23,596 bases of DNA from a virus, in the IMG/VR virus record IMGVR_UViG_3300049846_000469, positions 1 to 23,596 of that record. One strand, written 5' to 3'. The notes beneath the pieces are model-generated. The model had not been told where the DNA came from, did no database searches, and saw nothing but the letters and a program-made list of their open reading frames with translations. The position numbers and the translations under genes were made by a program. Positions 1-8,600 of the stretch are shown piece by piece. The first letter of the stretch is position 1; each line of letters begins with the position of its first letter.

Positions 1-841
1 CCTGAGACGCTGTGTAGTCACCAGATTGAGCAGTTACAATTCCAGTGCGACCAAACACGGAATTAACCGCATCTGTGCCGTCTGACTTTTCCCAGATAGA
101 GCCGTTGTAGATAACGTAGTCGCCAATAGCGTAGCTAACGGAACCTGAGCCGAGGTCTTGCGTACCCGCAACCGACACGCGATAAACCATACCAGCGTTG
201 CCAACACCATCAGCAAGAGATGGGCTATTTGAACTAGCGTCCCACATGCCTTCGTAGGTCATCACTGCGTTAGGCAATTGAGATACTGGAATTTTGCCTC
301 CGCCGTCGAGCGTTGCTACGCCGTTAGCAGCACCCTTTTGAGAAAGCGGAATAAAAGTAGCGTCAACGTATGTCTGCGTTGCGTAATCAGCTTCAATAGT
401 ATCCAGACGTCCATCGAGAGCATCTAACTGATCTTGTGCATTAGATGTGAGCGAGTTAATACGCTGAAACTCTGCATTAGATACAGAACCATCAGCAATC
501 TTGGATGCGTCAATCGCAGCAGAAGCCGAAATGTGAGAGTTGTCAATGCTACCAGCTACAATAGACGGGGTTAGCTCATTTGCTCCGTCATTGTAAGACC
601 ACTCAATGGTGGAACTGTCTTTCAACAGAGCCGCAACTGCATCCTGAATTTGCTCAGTAGTAGCTGTGGCCGTTTCCCAGTCTGTGTCCCCTGTATTTGC
701 CTTTTGGTAAATACCAGAAGAACCAGATACGATAGCCAAAGACCCGATTTCAGCAAAATAGCCAAGTCCGGTGTTTGGTGCCGAATCCAGCACTGCAATT
801 TTTAAATCCCCTACGGTAATTTGATCCAACAAAATAGCCAT
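1..841 (-). CDS. Tail fiber / adhesin protein, N-terminal 280 residues (cut by window edge)
   Basis: The frame opens at ATG 841 behind a strong ribosome site (CTAAGGAGAAAT) and stays open to the left edge, so the C-terminus is missing. The translated part starts MAILLDQITVGDLKI. Residues 61-108 (IQDAV...STIEWSYNDGANELT...) parallel residues 52-100 of the upstream 220 aa protein. Residues 108-126 (AAIDASKIADGSVSNAEFQR) match the tandem repeat of the 641 aa fiber. A short coiled-coil-like stretch follows (DQLDALDGRLDTIEADY). Residues 172-192 (NGVATLDGGGKIPVSQLP) and 260-277 (NSVFGRTGIVTAQSGDY) are phrases that recur in phage fibers. It is last in the visible block, 8 nt after the 220 aa gene. 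A receptor-binding or fiber-shaft role is inferred; the receptor end lies outside the window. Confidence 0.85.
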   Translation of the reverse strand, partial: MAILLDQITVGDLKIAVLDSAPNTGLGYFAEIGSLAIVSGSSGIYQKANTGDTDWETATATTEQIQDAVAALLKDSSTIEWSYNDGANELTPSIVAGSIDNSHISASAAIDASKIADGSVSNAEFQRINSLTSNAQDQLDALDGRLDTIEADYATQTYVDATFIPLSQKGAANGVATLDGGGKIPVSQLPNAVMTYEGMWDASSNSPSLADGVGNAGMVYRVSVAGTQDLGSGSVSYAIGDYVIYNGSIWEKSDGTDAVNSVFGRTGIVTAQSGDYTASQ

Positions 842-849
842 ATTTCTCC

Positions 850-1512
850 TTAGTTGTTACTGGTGGTAATTTCTAGAACCCACCTAAGATTGTTATTTGT
901 TAGTCCGCCAACTCTAAATAAAATGTCTGTTCCACTCACCACATATTCGACTCGCATTCCTGCATCATCACGGGAAGTGTAGTCCGACTGCATATCCAAA
1001 ATGGACACCACTCCACCAATAGACTTCACTCTAAACGTACGCTTAAACGCCGCCCCATCTCCGGGAGAACCTGCCAAGCCTCCAGTCCTAGTACAAGTGG
1101 TAACGGTCTGCACCATAATAGTACTATCGGACGAGGCATCCAGAACAAACGCTGTGGCAAAAGATGCTGTCGTAGTATTAAGGGTGGCCTTATATCTAGT
1201 ACTGTTTAAATCCCCGATTTTCGTAGGACTTATTTGATAAACGTGCGACGAGTTGATAGACTCCGGCACGATGTTTGCTGTAATTTCGTCAGCAACGTCG
1301 TTATAGTTTAAATCAATCGTGGCGGTATCTGTAAGCGACTGACCAATTGCATCCTGAATAGCTTCAATTGAGTTTGAAGCATCGTAGTCAATTACATCGC
1401 CATTATCCAGCGTTCGCTTTAGATGGTTGTCCGACTCATCTACCCAAAGCTTAGAAGTGCCCGTGGGGGTAGTTAGCGGATTCTGTCCTTTTCTAAATCT
1501 AATTACGGACAT
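850..1512 (-). CDS. Virion structural / fiber-associated protein, 220 aa
   Basis: The ATG at 1512 shares one base with the stop of the 69 aa gene (TAATG), and a GGAG lies just upstream, so the two are translationally coupled. Residues 1-48 (IRFRKGQNPLTTPTGTSKLWVDESDNHLKRTLDNGD) resemble the short N-terminal docking segment that opens many phage fiber proteins. Residues 49-100 (IQDAIGQSL...TIDLNYNDVADEITANI) are a module repeated in the next, edge-cut fiber. The C-terminal ~110 residues look like a beta-sandwich of alternating hydrophobic residues (FKRTFRVKSIGGVVSIL ... ILFRVGGLTNNNLRWVLEI), a form common at the ends of phage virion proteins. No enzyme motif is visible. A virion adhesion or connector role is inferred from context. 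Confidence 0.82.
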   Translation of the reverse strand: MSVIRFRKGQNPLTTPTGTSKLWVDESDNHLKRTLDNGDVIDYDASNSIEAIQDAIGQSLTDTATIDLNYNDVADEITANIVPESINSSHVYQISPTKIGDLNSTRYKATLNTTTASFATAFVLDASSDSTIMVQTVTTCTRTGGLAGSPGDGAAFKRTFRVKSIGGVVSILDMQSDYTSRDDAGMRVEYVVSGTDILFRVGGLTNNNLRWVLEITTSNN

Positions 1513-1721
1513 TATTGCTCCAACACCAAGGTTCCGTCGAGCCTAAGCTCACCCTCGACAACAAACCCCTCCGCCACTATCATTTGCATGTTTTCTGGGA
1601 TGGCTAGATTCTTGTTGGCAGGAACACTTTCGTATGAAAAATTATTATCAGTAATAATGTCAAAATCACCCTCAAGCGGGTTGATGACTACTTTCTGCTT
1701 AGGTTTTACTCGTAAGCTCAT
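1512..1721 (-). CDS. Small phage protein, 69 aa, likely virion accessory
   Basis: This short acidic ORF sits between two structural genes with single-base TAATG overlaps at both ends, which is good evidence that it is translated. The start at 1721 has a GAGTGA-like ribosome site inside the upstream gene. The sequence begins MSLRVKPKQKVVINPLEGDFD and ends with alternating strands (IPENMQMIVAEGFVVEGELRLDGTLVLEQ). This ENxQMxV...GEL.LDG.L.L pattern recurs in small proteins near phage fiber genes and suggests a compact beta fold that could cap or bridge a trimer. No membrane segment or catalytic motif is seen. The exact function is unknown. Confidence 0.75.
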   Translation of the reverse strand: MSLRVKPKQKVVINPLEGDFDIITDNNFSYESVPANKNLAIPENMQMIVAEGFVVEGELRLDGTLVLEQ

Positions 1722-2584
1722 TACAAATCACTCACTTCAACGTCTAGAAAGTCGCCATCCGAGTCATATTGAATGGTTGCTAGCTGCTTTGGAACTCCGG
1801 CGAGATATGACTCAACTTGCAAAGGATTTCCGTCATCATTTTTTGACAAAACACTTAGCTTATTGTAAGGCTTAGTGAATAGTCGGTTTTGCACTACCAC
1901 GTTTGTAGCAGAGGACGAGCTTATTGCGTTTTTTTCAAACTTGCCGGAATAAACGTCGTAGTGGTAGTCCTTAAGAAGCTGCCCATTATAAACAGGATCA
2001 AGCCCTACGTAGTCAATTAAAAGCTCGGCAGTTTTGACTTGAGTGCCTTGCGTATTTGAAAAGACAAACCCCGTACCGAAATCTACTGTGTTGGAGCAAA
2101 TCCCAAATCCAACAGTCCTAAGTTCTACAGCGGCTCCAGTGCGACTTGTCGTAAAATAGCGAGAAAACAGCGCTGCAATTGTCAAGGAGAGCGCGGTAGC
2201 CACTACTATGGCTGGATCATTTTGAGAAATCTCCACTTCGATCGCTGTGGAATTTGCCACTACGGGAGCAGTGCCTCCACCATCTACGTTGAACCAAACG
2301 TGGAACGCCTTATTCGCTGGGGCGGAGTAGAGCTTGAAATATGTGTTGTTCAAACTACCCGACACATCCGCAATACAGCCAATTTTTGTTATATGGCTAG
2401 TTTCACCTCGGAAATACGTAACCTGGGTAGGGTTATTATCTCCGTTGTAAACCACTGAGAAGTGTGTAAAATAGCCACTGTTAATGGCAGTAGCGTCAGC
2501 TGTACGTATGAATTGCCCGTGGAAGTCATGGACTTCTTTTACAATTAAGCCTGGGTCATACTGCGAATTTTTATTTCCAGCCAC
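1721..2584 (-). CDS. Virion structural / tail fiber-like protein, 287 aa (GTG start)
   Basis: The frame starts with GTG at 2584, four bases after TAGAGG, and ends in a TAATG overlap with the 69 aa gene. It is the first gene of the block that follows a terminator (2634-2653) and a promoter-like motif (2596-2612). Residues ~70-140 (IADVSGSLNNTYFKLYSA...AFHVWFNVDGGGTAPVV...IEVEI) match the recurring phage pattern in which a strand-rich domain carries an F.VWFNVDG.G..P phrase, followed by a helix with small residues (VATALSLTIAALFSRYF). The last 100 residues (YVGLDPVYNGQLLKDYHYDVYSGKFEKNAI... to DGDFLDVEVSDL) look like a second beta domain. It is probably a fiber or baseplate-type virion component; no receptor or enzyme function can be assigned. 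Confidence 0.82.
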   Translation of the reverse strand: MAGNKNSQYDPGLIVKEVHDFHGQFIRTADATAINSGYFTHFSVVYNGDNNPTQVTYFRGETSHITKIGCIADVSGSLNNTYFKLYSAPANKAFHVWFNVDGGGTAPVVANSTAIEVEISQNDPAIVVATALSLTIAALFSRYFTTSRTGAAVELRTVGFGICSNTVDFGTGFVFSNTQGTQVKTAELLIDYVGLDPVYNGQLLKDYHYDVYSGKFEKNAISSSSATNVVVQNRLFTKPYNKLSVLSKNDDGNPLQVESYLAGVPKQLATIQYDSDGDFLDVEVSDL

Positions 2585-2595
2585 AAAACCTCTAC

Positions 2596-2612
2596 TTAAT
2601 AAGGGCGTTGCC
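2596..2612 (-). promoter_or_regulatory. Repeated promoter-like motif, copy G (one-base variant)
   Basis: The minus strand reads GGCAACGCCCTTATTAA, one base off the consensus GYAACACCCTTATWWA (G for A in CAACGCCC). It lies between a terminator hairpin and the GTG start at 2584, with only 11 nt between motif and start codon, so a transcript from it would carry a very short leader. Promoter function is inferred from placement and recurrence. Confidence 0.6.
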
Positions 2613-2633
2613 TAGCGCACCTAAGTACAATTT

Positions 2634-2653
2634 AAAAACAAGCTAAGTGCTTG
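2634..2653 (-). terminator. Intrinsic terminator after the small membrane protein gene
   Basis: On the minus strand CAAGC-ACTTA-GCTTG forms a 5 bp stem with a 5 nt loop and runs straight into TTTTTAAA. It starts 22 nt past the TAG at 2676 and just ahead of motif copy G. The stem is short, so termination may be partial. Confidence 0.6.
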
Positions 2654-2675
2654 GAAATACAGAAAATAGAAATGG

Positions 2676-3017
2676 CTACTCTTGTTTTTTACTTTCTACG
2701 GAGATTGATTTCCCATTGCCGATCATTCTTCTGCCCAACAAAGCAGCTAAACATCCAAAAAACAAGTAGTTAGCAGAGCTTAAATCAACGGCCCCTAGAA
2801 TCTTTGTGACCTTGCCAATCTGCCCCAACAAGGCAGTGTTAAAACTTATAATAGCAAACGTAGCGGTCAAAGAGGGCTTACCGTCAAGACGGAAGAGGGG
2901 AACCGGAATTCCCCTCTCGTTCATAGATTGAAATAGCTTTTTAACTTTATGCAGCACGATCTTTACCTTTTCTCTTTTAAATTGCAGTAAATCCTGCTGG
3001 CTTATAAGTTGCCGCAT
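2676..3017 (-). CDS. Small two-helix membrane protein, holin-like candidate, 113 aa (or 93 aa)
   Basis: The N-terminal third is basic and helical (LLQFKREKVKIVLHKVKKLF). Two hydrophobic segments follow: residues ~49-66 (SLTATFAIISFNTALLG) and ~80-95 (SSANYLFFGCLAALLG), then a positive RR and a polar tail. The DGKPSLTATFAIISF phrase is typical of small membrane proteins found beside fiber genes in several phages; some are listed as holins, but this is not proven. The ATG at 3017 overlaps the 793 aa gene by 41 nt and has a weak ribosome site. A GTG at 2957 (residue 21), preceded by AAAAGG at good spacing and 20 nt past the upstream stop, is an equally plausible start. It is the last gene of its unit. 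Confidence 0.72.
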   Translation of the reverse strand: MRQLISQQDLLQFKREKVKIVLHKVKKLFQSMNERGIPVPLFRLDGKPSLTATFAIISFNTALLGQIGKVTKILGAVDLSSANYLFFGCLAALLGRRMIGNGKSISVESKKQE

Positions 3018-5358
3018 TTTCTTTTGTAATAGACGCTCCAGTTCCTAAACAAAAGCCAAGATAAGCCCTTGTACTAGCTCCGCGAGGAGTTGTAAACGCC
3101 GTAGCCCCTCCTGAGCCTGTAGCTGGGTTGCCTCCAGTCCAGACACCATTTACCCCAAACCACACCTTATTTGCAGCAAAGTCGATCGCTACCATGACCT
3201 TCTGGTTTAGAACCCACGTTGGATGCAATGCTTCTACTCCCCCTGCGGAATTATTGGTGACGTGTAGAATAGCTGTTGAGTTGTGGTAAACCAGTACGGA
3301 GTTGTCGCCAAACGGAAAGTCCGTCTCAACAAAATCCCAAGGAGTTGAATTGTAGAACCCTATTCCGAAATAGTTGTCTCCGGACAAGTTGGTGGGAGTA
3401 AACTCCAGGTAGTATTTTCCATTTACGGCAAGGTCTACGTATGGACGCAAGTATCCGAAGTTGGCATAGTCTGATCCTGCTCCGCCAGTCAAGGTGAGGT
3501 TATTATTAGAGATTACCAGAGTTGACGACTTTAAGTTTGCGTCAAGGTCTGCATAATTCACGTACGAGGATGTTATCTCTCCTCCGGAGCTATACGGTCT
3601 AGCTAGAGGATAGATTGGGTTCTGAGAGTTAGCAGAAGTGTGAACTGTTGTGCCATTGTACTTAATTGACAAGGTTCCAGATACTCTCATTACTTCCACA
3701 ACTTGAGCCCCGGTAATGATAGGAGTTGTTCCAACTACAGACTCATTAACAAAAATAGTGAAGTTAGACGGGTCATTCCCCACTCTCACAACTCCAGTGA
3801 ATCCACCAATACTTCCGCTAGTGCCATTTGTGGAAACTCCGACTGCCCAGAAATTTGGAACTTTTGCAGAGGTGGAAAGCCAGCGGTAATGGAAATCTCC
3901 CGACTGAACAGCATTAGCCGTGGATTTGGCAATATTTGTACCTGCCTCGTTTATAACATTACCTACCACTTTTCCAATAGAATTATCCACAATAGGATCA
4001 TTGGTGAGGTCATATACTATGGACTTAGTGCTGCCAAATAGCAGTTCTTTGGCGGTATCTTTGGTCCAATCTGATCTTGTGAAGTTAAGTGTTTTATAGG
4101 TAACAATATTACTGTACTGATCCACATATTGCAATTCAATCTGAAGAGGAACCCAGTCCATCTCATCTCCTCCTCCAGTGAATCCGCCAATACCTATTCT
4201 AAAGCCTTGTATAGTAGTTGTCGTTCCAAAATCCAAATATATGTAGGCTGGATTATTTGTAGCTGCTCCGTAATTATTTGGGTCCGTAATAAAGGAACCA
4301 TTAGACAGAGAGCCTGTGGGGAGAAAGTAGTTGCTGCTTATTGTAGCCCCTGCTTCTGACAGAGTTTTCCAGGTGTTATTCTGCATTACTTGGATTTCTG
4401 TTAAAATCATAGAGCTTCCTCTAGAAGTATCTCTTTGAGGAATGTTAATTCCGAAGTACCTGGAAGATAATTGATATTCTGGAGATTGAAAACTATTAAT
4501 TAAAACAGAGCTAACCTTTGCAGTTCCTCCACTGATCGCAACATGGGGGTAAACTACTCCGGAATAAGATTCGATAACTCCCGTTTTTGCACTAGTGCCA
4601 ACAGCGGCGGTGCCGGGTATGTCATGTTGGAAAGTAATTGCACTGCCTACTCTAGTTATAGTCAAAGTCATTGTACTAAAAGTTGGAAAGTTGTAAATAA
4701 AATTATCTTGCCAATCTTCAGCTGGAGCGTATGAATTACTTAGTATTTGGTTTCCCCCCAGATAGATAGATTTTTTAGGATATGAGGTTAGGGAATTAGG
4801 TATAGCTTTACTATACCCAAACATTAATTGTGTATTATTGTCTACTCGGGAGATGGTGTAGGTGATAGTAAAATCTCCATAGATGGCGGGCAAGTATGCC
4901 GATGGGAACTGATTTAGCACCGGGGTTTCTAAAGAATTCCACTGGACTCCACTGGCTCCAAATGGAATAAGTGCAGGGGTTCCAAAATAGGTCCACGAGG
5001 TTTGCTGAGAAGGCTGAAAGCTAATATCAAAATCCGCCGTGACCAGTTGCGCTCTTGGAATTACAAACTCTCCACCATCATTATCCACGATGACTAGCTT
5101 AGAAATTTGAAATGAATCCCTGGCAGTGGAACTAGCCAAAAACACTGCAGTTGGAGAAGCTCCGTCGGCGTCAAACACGACAGACTTAGGCTGTCCTCCA
5201 ACGGTGCTCTTGTAGATGAGCTGAACCTTTTCCCAGTTAGCCATTACTGAAAAATATGGATCAGCAGAAACCAAAGAATGGGCAGCAAGGTCTGCTTTAT
5301 TAAGCGTAAATGTTGCGGGAACGCCTTTAGAAACAGAACCTTTTGTAATAATAGCCAT
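2977..5358 (-). CDS. Multidomain lectin-like tail fiber / receptor-binding protein, 793 aa
   Basis: The ATG at 5358 follows TTCAGGAGTAAGT, where the ribosome site overlaps the end of the previous gene. The apparent domains, by pattern only, are: residues 1-115, a strand-rich N-terminal head; 115-290, a concanavalin/LamG-like sandwich (GDFTITYTISRVDNNTQLMF ... TLTITRVGSAITFQHD); 290-440, a discoidin-like region (ILTEIQVMQNNTWKTL ... YIYLDFGTTTTIQGFRIGIGG); 450-605, a second lectin-like sandwich; 610-793, a SPRY-like domain (KYYLEF, YFGIGFYN, VMVAIDFAANKVWFGVNGVW). These folds usually bind sugars or proteins. The preceding 99 aa gene resembles a fiber-assembly chaperone, which supports a receptor-binding role. 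No depolymerase active site was recognised. Confidence 0.82.
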   Translation of the reverse strand: MAIITKGSVSKGVPATFTLNKADLAAHSLVSADPYFSVMANWEKVQLIYKSTVGGQPKSVVFDADGASPTAVFLASSTARDSFQISKLVIVDNDGGEFVIPRAQLVTADFDISFQPSQQTSWTYFGTPALIPFGASGVQWNSLETPVLNQFPSAYLPAIYGDFTITYTISRVDNNTQLMFGYSKAIPNSLTSYPKKSIYLGGNQILSNSYAPAEDWQDNFIYNFPTFSTMTLTITRVGSAITFQHDIPGTAAVGTSAKTGVIESYSGVVYPHVAISGGTAKVSSVLINSFQSPEYQLSSRYFGINIPQRDTSRGSSMILTEIQVMQNNTWKTLSEAGATISSNYFLPTGSLSNGSFITDPNNYGAATNNPAYIYLDFGTTTTIQGFRIGIGGFTGGGDEMDWVPLQIELQYVDQYSNIVTYKTLNFTRSDWTKDTAKELLFGSTKSIVYDLTNDPIVDNSIGKVVGNVINEAGTNIAKSTANAVQSGDFHYRWLSTSAKVPNFWAVGVSTNGTSGSIGGFTGVVRVGNDPSNFTIFVNESVVGTTPIITGAQVVEVMRVSGTLSIKYNGTTVHTSANSQNPIYPLARPYSSGGEITSSYVNYADLDANLKSSTLVISNNNLTLTGGAGSDYANFGYLRPYVDLAVNGKYYLEFTPTNLSGDNYFGIGFYNSTPWDFVETDFPFGDNSVLVYHNSTAILHVTNNSAGGVEALHPTWVLNQKVMVAIDFAANKVWFGVNGVWTGGNPATGSGGATAFTTPRGASTRAYLGFCLGTGASITKENAATYKPAGFTAI

Positions 5359-5360
5359 AC

Positions 5361-5660
5361 TTACTCCTGAATTGAAGCTCGGGCAGCAGCCCTAGCGTCT
5401 AAGATTTCCTGGGGGACTGGAACTCCCGTTTCCCCAAATCTAATATAATACCAATCTGTGGATGCTAGGTAGGCGCGAGCCTCGGCATTAATCTGTGCTT
5501 GACTTGGCACCGCGTCTTCAATTAAAACTTCGTAGGTTCCGGCAGCACCAAAAGAGCCCATAGCTTCGTGCCGAGAAAGCCAAGCTTCAGCTTCTTCCTG
5601 AGTGGGAAATTGAGCAGAGTTAGTGACTTGTCCATTTTTAATGATGGATATTTTAATCAT
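5361..5660 (-). CDS. Tail fiber assembly / chaperone-like protein, 99 aa
   Basis: The protein has an N-terminal beta-rich half (MIKISIIKNGQVTNSAQFPT, then EEAEAWLSRHE) and a C-terminal helix-rich half with the phrase STDWYYIRFGETGVPVPQEILDARAAAR (residues ~67-95). This DWY.IR..ETG...P.EIL..RA.AR signature is common in short proteins encoded next to phage fibers and annotated as tail fiber assembly proteins or tail chaperones. It sits between the two largest adhesin genes, 1 nt after the 1377 aa gene and 2 nt before the 793 aa gene, with AGGAAAC as ribosome site. A likely role is folding or attachment of one or both fibers. It could instead be a minor virion component. Confidence 0.75.
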   Translation of the reverse strand: MIKISIIKNGQVTNSAQFPTQEEAEAWLSRHEAMGSFGAAGTYEVLIEDAVPSQAQINAEARAYLASTDWYYIRFGETGVPVPQEILDARAAARASIQE

Positions 5661-5661
5661 A

Positions 5662-8600
5662 TTAGTTTCCTGTTCCTACGCTAGTTTTGTGGATTGAGAA
5701 GTGATTAGCTCCCACAGATGTAAACAAGCTAATAGCAGCGCCACTATCTTGAAATGCCCTAATATCAACCGTATCAGATTTATTGAGATAAACCCCGGTA
5801 CTTCCGACAGAGCTGTGTTGTTGAGTGTTTGCTCCTACGTCTACTTGCATCTCGCCATAGGCATACGGCGAGGAGTTTTTATACATAAGTGTTATAAATT
5901 GCTCACCAGCTCCAAACCCTCCTCCGCCGGCCAAATTCACCCTCCAACTAACTTGATAATAGCCAGACTCAGGAGCTGTAAATATGCCAGTTGACGTATT
6001 TAGTGCGCCATGTGTGTCGTATGTTTTGGCGGAATCGTACACTATAGTTTGTCCAGAGCCGCCGTTAGCAATACTGGTCCCTGCAGTGTTCACTCCCCGA
6101 GCGGCTACAGTTCCTAAACCTAAACCAGTAAGAGCTGGATTTTTAGAAGCACTAATAGTTAAGTATGCTTGAGTCCTTGCGTTTCCGGTGTTATCAACCC
6201 AATAACGACTAGTGTAAGTGCTTCCCCATGCAGTAGAGGCATCTAAAAGAAGTACCCCAGTAACTTCATTATAGGCAATAAATGCTCCAATTTGAACTGT
6301 AGTTCCAGACAAGGCTGATTGGTCAGGTTTAATAGCTGCACCAGACTTAGCAGTGGCAACATATCCATTTACAGTTACCCCCTTCATCCCCTTGCCAATC
6401 TGAATGGCAATATAAGCAGGTTGAGTTGCAATACTTGCAGCATTATATGCTCTACTGTAAAGCAAAATGCCATTACTATTCATGTCGGCATCTGTTTGAG
6501 TTGGACGATTTGTTCCGGTAGTTTGTGTATGTACGTTTGTTGTGTTAATTGCTGTTGTAAACGTAATGTACGTCCCAACTGGAGCATCCGATAAGGTAGT
6601 TAGAGTGTAAGTGGCAGCATTTGCATAAGTGAGAGCATTGCTGTCTGTGGAGAAGGTTTCAGGAGCGGTGAGGATTTGGTCTGAAAGAGCTGTTGCTACT
6701 ACGTTACCCCTTGCACTTGAAATAGAGTTGGCATCGTTTGAAAAGTAGAAGGTATCTCCAGCATTTAATCTTGCTGTAAGAGCAGTAGTCGCCGTTCTTC
6801 CTGCCGTAGCATCTGTATGCTGACTGGCTCTATTGGAGCCATTAACGTAGATTCGCAGAACCGCTTGAGCAGCTGCTGCTGCAGTCCCATCTAACGTCAA
6901 GGTTACATTACACAGCTTTAGTGCGGTGTATATGCCAGAAGTAGCGTTGTAACTATATACTCCAGAGCCGACTGACGTACTTAACGCCCCCGTTAACGTA
7001 GCAACACCGAATGCACCAAAAGCAATGTAGCTACTCTGACTCTCAGGCTGAGGCACGTTAACAAATGGAGTCACATCGACACCAGTTACGTTGGGTTTTC
7101 CTACTTTTGTGATTGTGAATTGAGAGTATGCGGGAGCGGCTCCACTGGGAGATGCTCCTGTTTGTGCCCTAATTATGTCTCCAGCAGTAAGGTATCCCAT
7201 CCACGACACGGTATCTGCAGTATTTGTTGCCGTAGTTCTTCCAATTGCAAGACGCTCCGTATCAGACAATGCGTTAATATTAGCAGATAGACTAGATGAA
7301 TTTTTGCTGATTCCTAAATTATCAGAAACGTTAAATTGGTCAGAGTAACTTATTTGATATACTCCTGAAGTTTTTATTGTAAAACTTGCACCCTCAGTGG
7401 GGGAGTCTAGGTAGGTAATATCAGAGCCATAGTTATCTTTTAAATTAGAGAACCTACGTACCGAGGTTCCTAATGATCCATATCCATTAGCGGTGGCTAC
7501 TCTCACCGAACTATCGCTTTCGCTAAACTGAGGAAGGGTGTTGGTTACGGAGACAGAAATGTCCTGTTCTTGATGTAATAAGTTAAAGCTAGAAAAACCA
7601 TTAGGAGCCGTTGGAGTAATTACTTTAATTCGAATTATATCTCCAATATTCACCTTACCCGTCCAAGCGGTAGACTGCACATTATTGTTCGAAAGCGCGG
7701 TATAAGATGAGGCTAAGTACTCGGGTCCACTAGCGGCGGTGTCCGTTAATCCAGCCGCATCTAGGTTTTTTGTTATAGAAAAATATCCTACAACTCCAGT
7801 GAAAGTCATACTTGCCGATACGCTCAGAATACCAGCTTTTCGGATTGTAACTACTGTTCCATTGTTGCTATTATTGTTAATAGAAAAAGCATCTCCTACA
7901 ACTTTCTCTATTGTATCTAAATACACAATTCTAGAATCGACAGCTCCAAAGGCTGTGGAAGAATCTGTAAAACGTAGCTCAGAAGTTGGAATTGTAATCT
8001 TCTGGTCTGAAGAAACGGACACTTGTTTAAGAGAGCCTTGTTTCGTGAAAGTTAAGGCTACGGACTGACCGTTGTTACTTGCGGGAGACACCGAACCGCA
8101 GTAAATAATGTCACCTTGGACTAGTCTACCAGTCCAATTAGCATTCATATACTTAGAATTAGTATTAGCAGTGTTATATAGTGCGCCATCGTATGCTAAC
8201 ATATTTGCAAGATTGAATGCTGAAATATTTGGATCATTTTTGGAAATGACAGCATACGCAGCTACTGTATTTGCGCTAGAGGTTTCAGAATAGCTGATAG
8301 TGTATATGCCATCTTCGTTGATAGTAAAGTACGATCCAAGAGTTGCGCTGTCTGTCCAAGTTACCGCACTTCCGTAAGATTCTGCAAGAGTGGTAAATCT
8401 TCTAACGCTAGTATTAGTAGAGCCAAATCCATTCCCCGCGGTGAAGCGAAGCATTGTGTCGGGCTCTTGCACCATTCCGCTTTGGGTTAGAGGAATAACC
8501 TCGGTAGTGGTTGCCGAGAGTCCCGCACACGGGATGGAGGCGAACATTTGAAAACTCGCTCCAGTTGATATGTCCGTTCCGTTGACTTTTGTGGATGGGT

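Noticed and set aside
34-216. 60-codon minus-strand frame at the left edge
   Set aside because: It lies in another frame within the clear fiber coding sequence at 1-841, which has a strong start and recognisable fiber phrases.
325-340. Partial motif-like AGCACCCTTTTGA on the plus strand
   Set aside because: It is in the wrong orientation, mid-coding, and lacks the TATA half.
7532-7545. Further CAACACCCTT match on the minus strand inside the 1377 aa gene
   Set aside because: It has the 10-base GC-rich half but is followed by CCTCAG instead of a TATA-like half, and lies mid-gene with no start nearby, so it is treated as chance.
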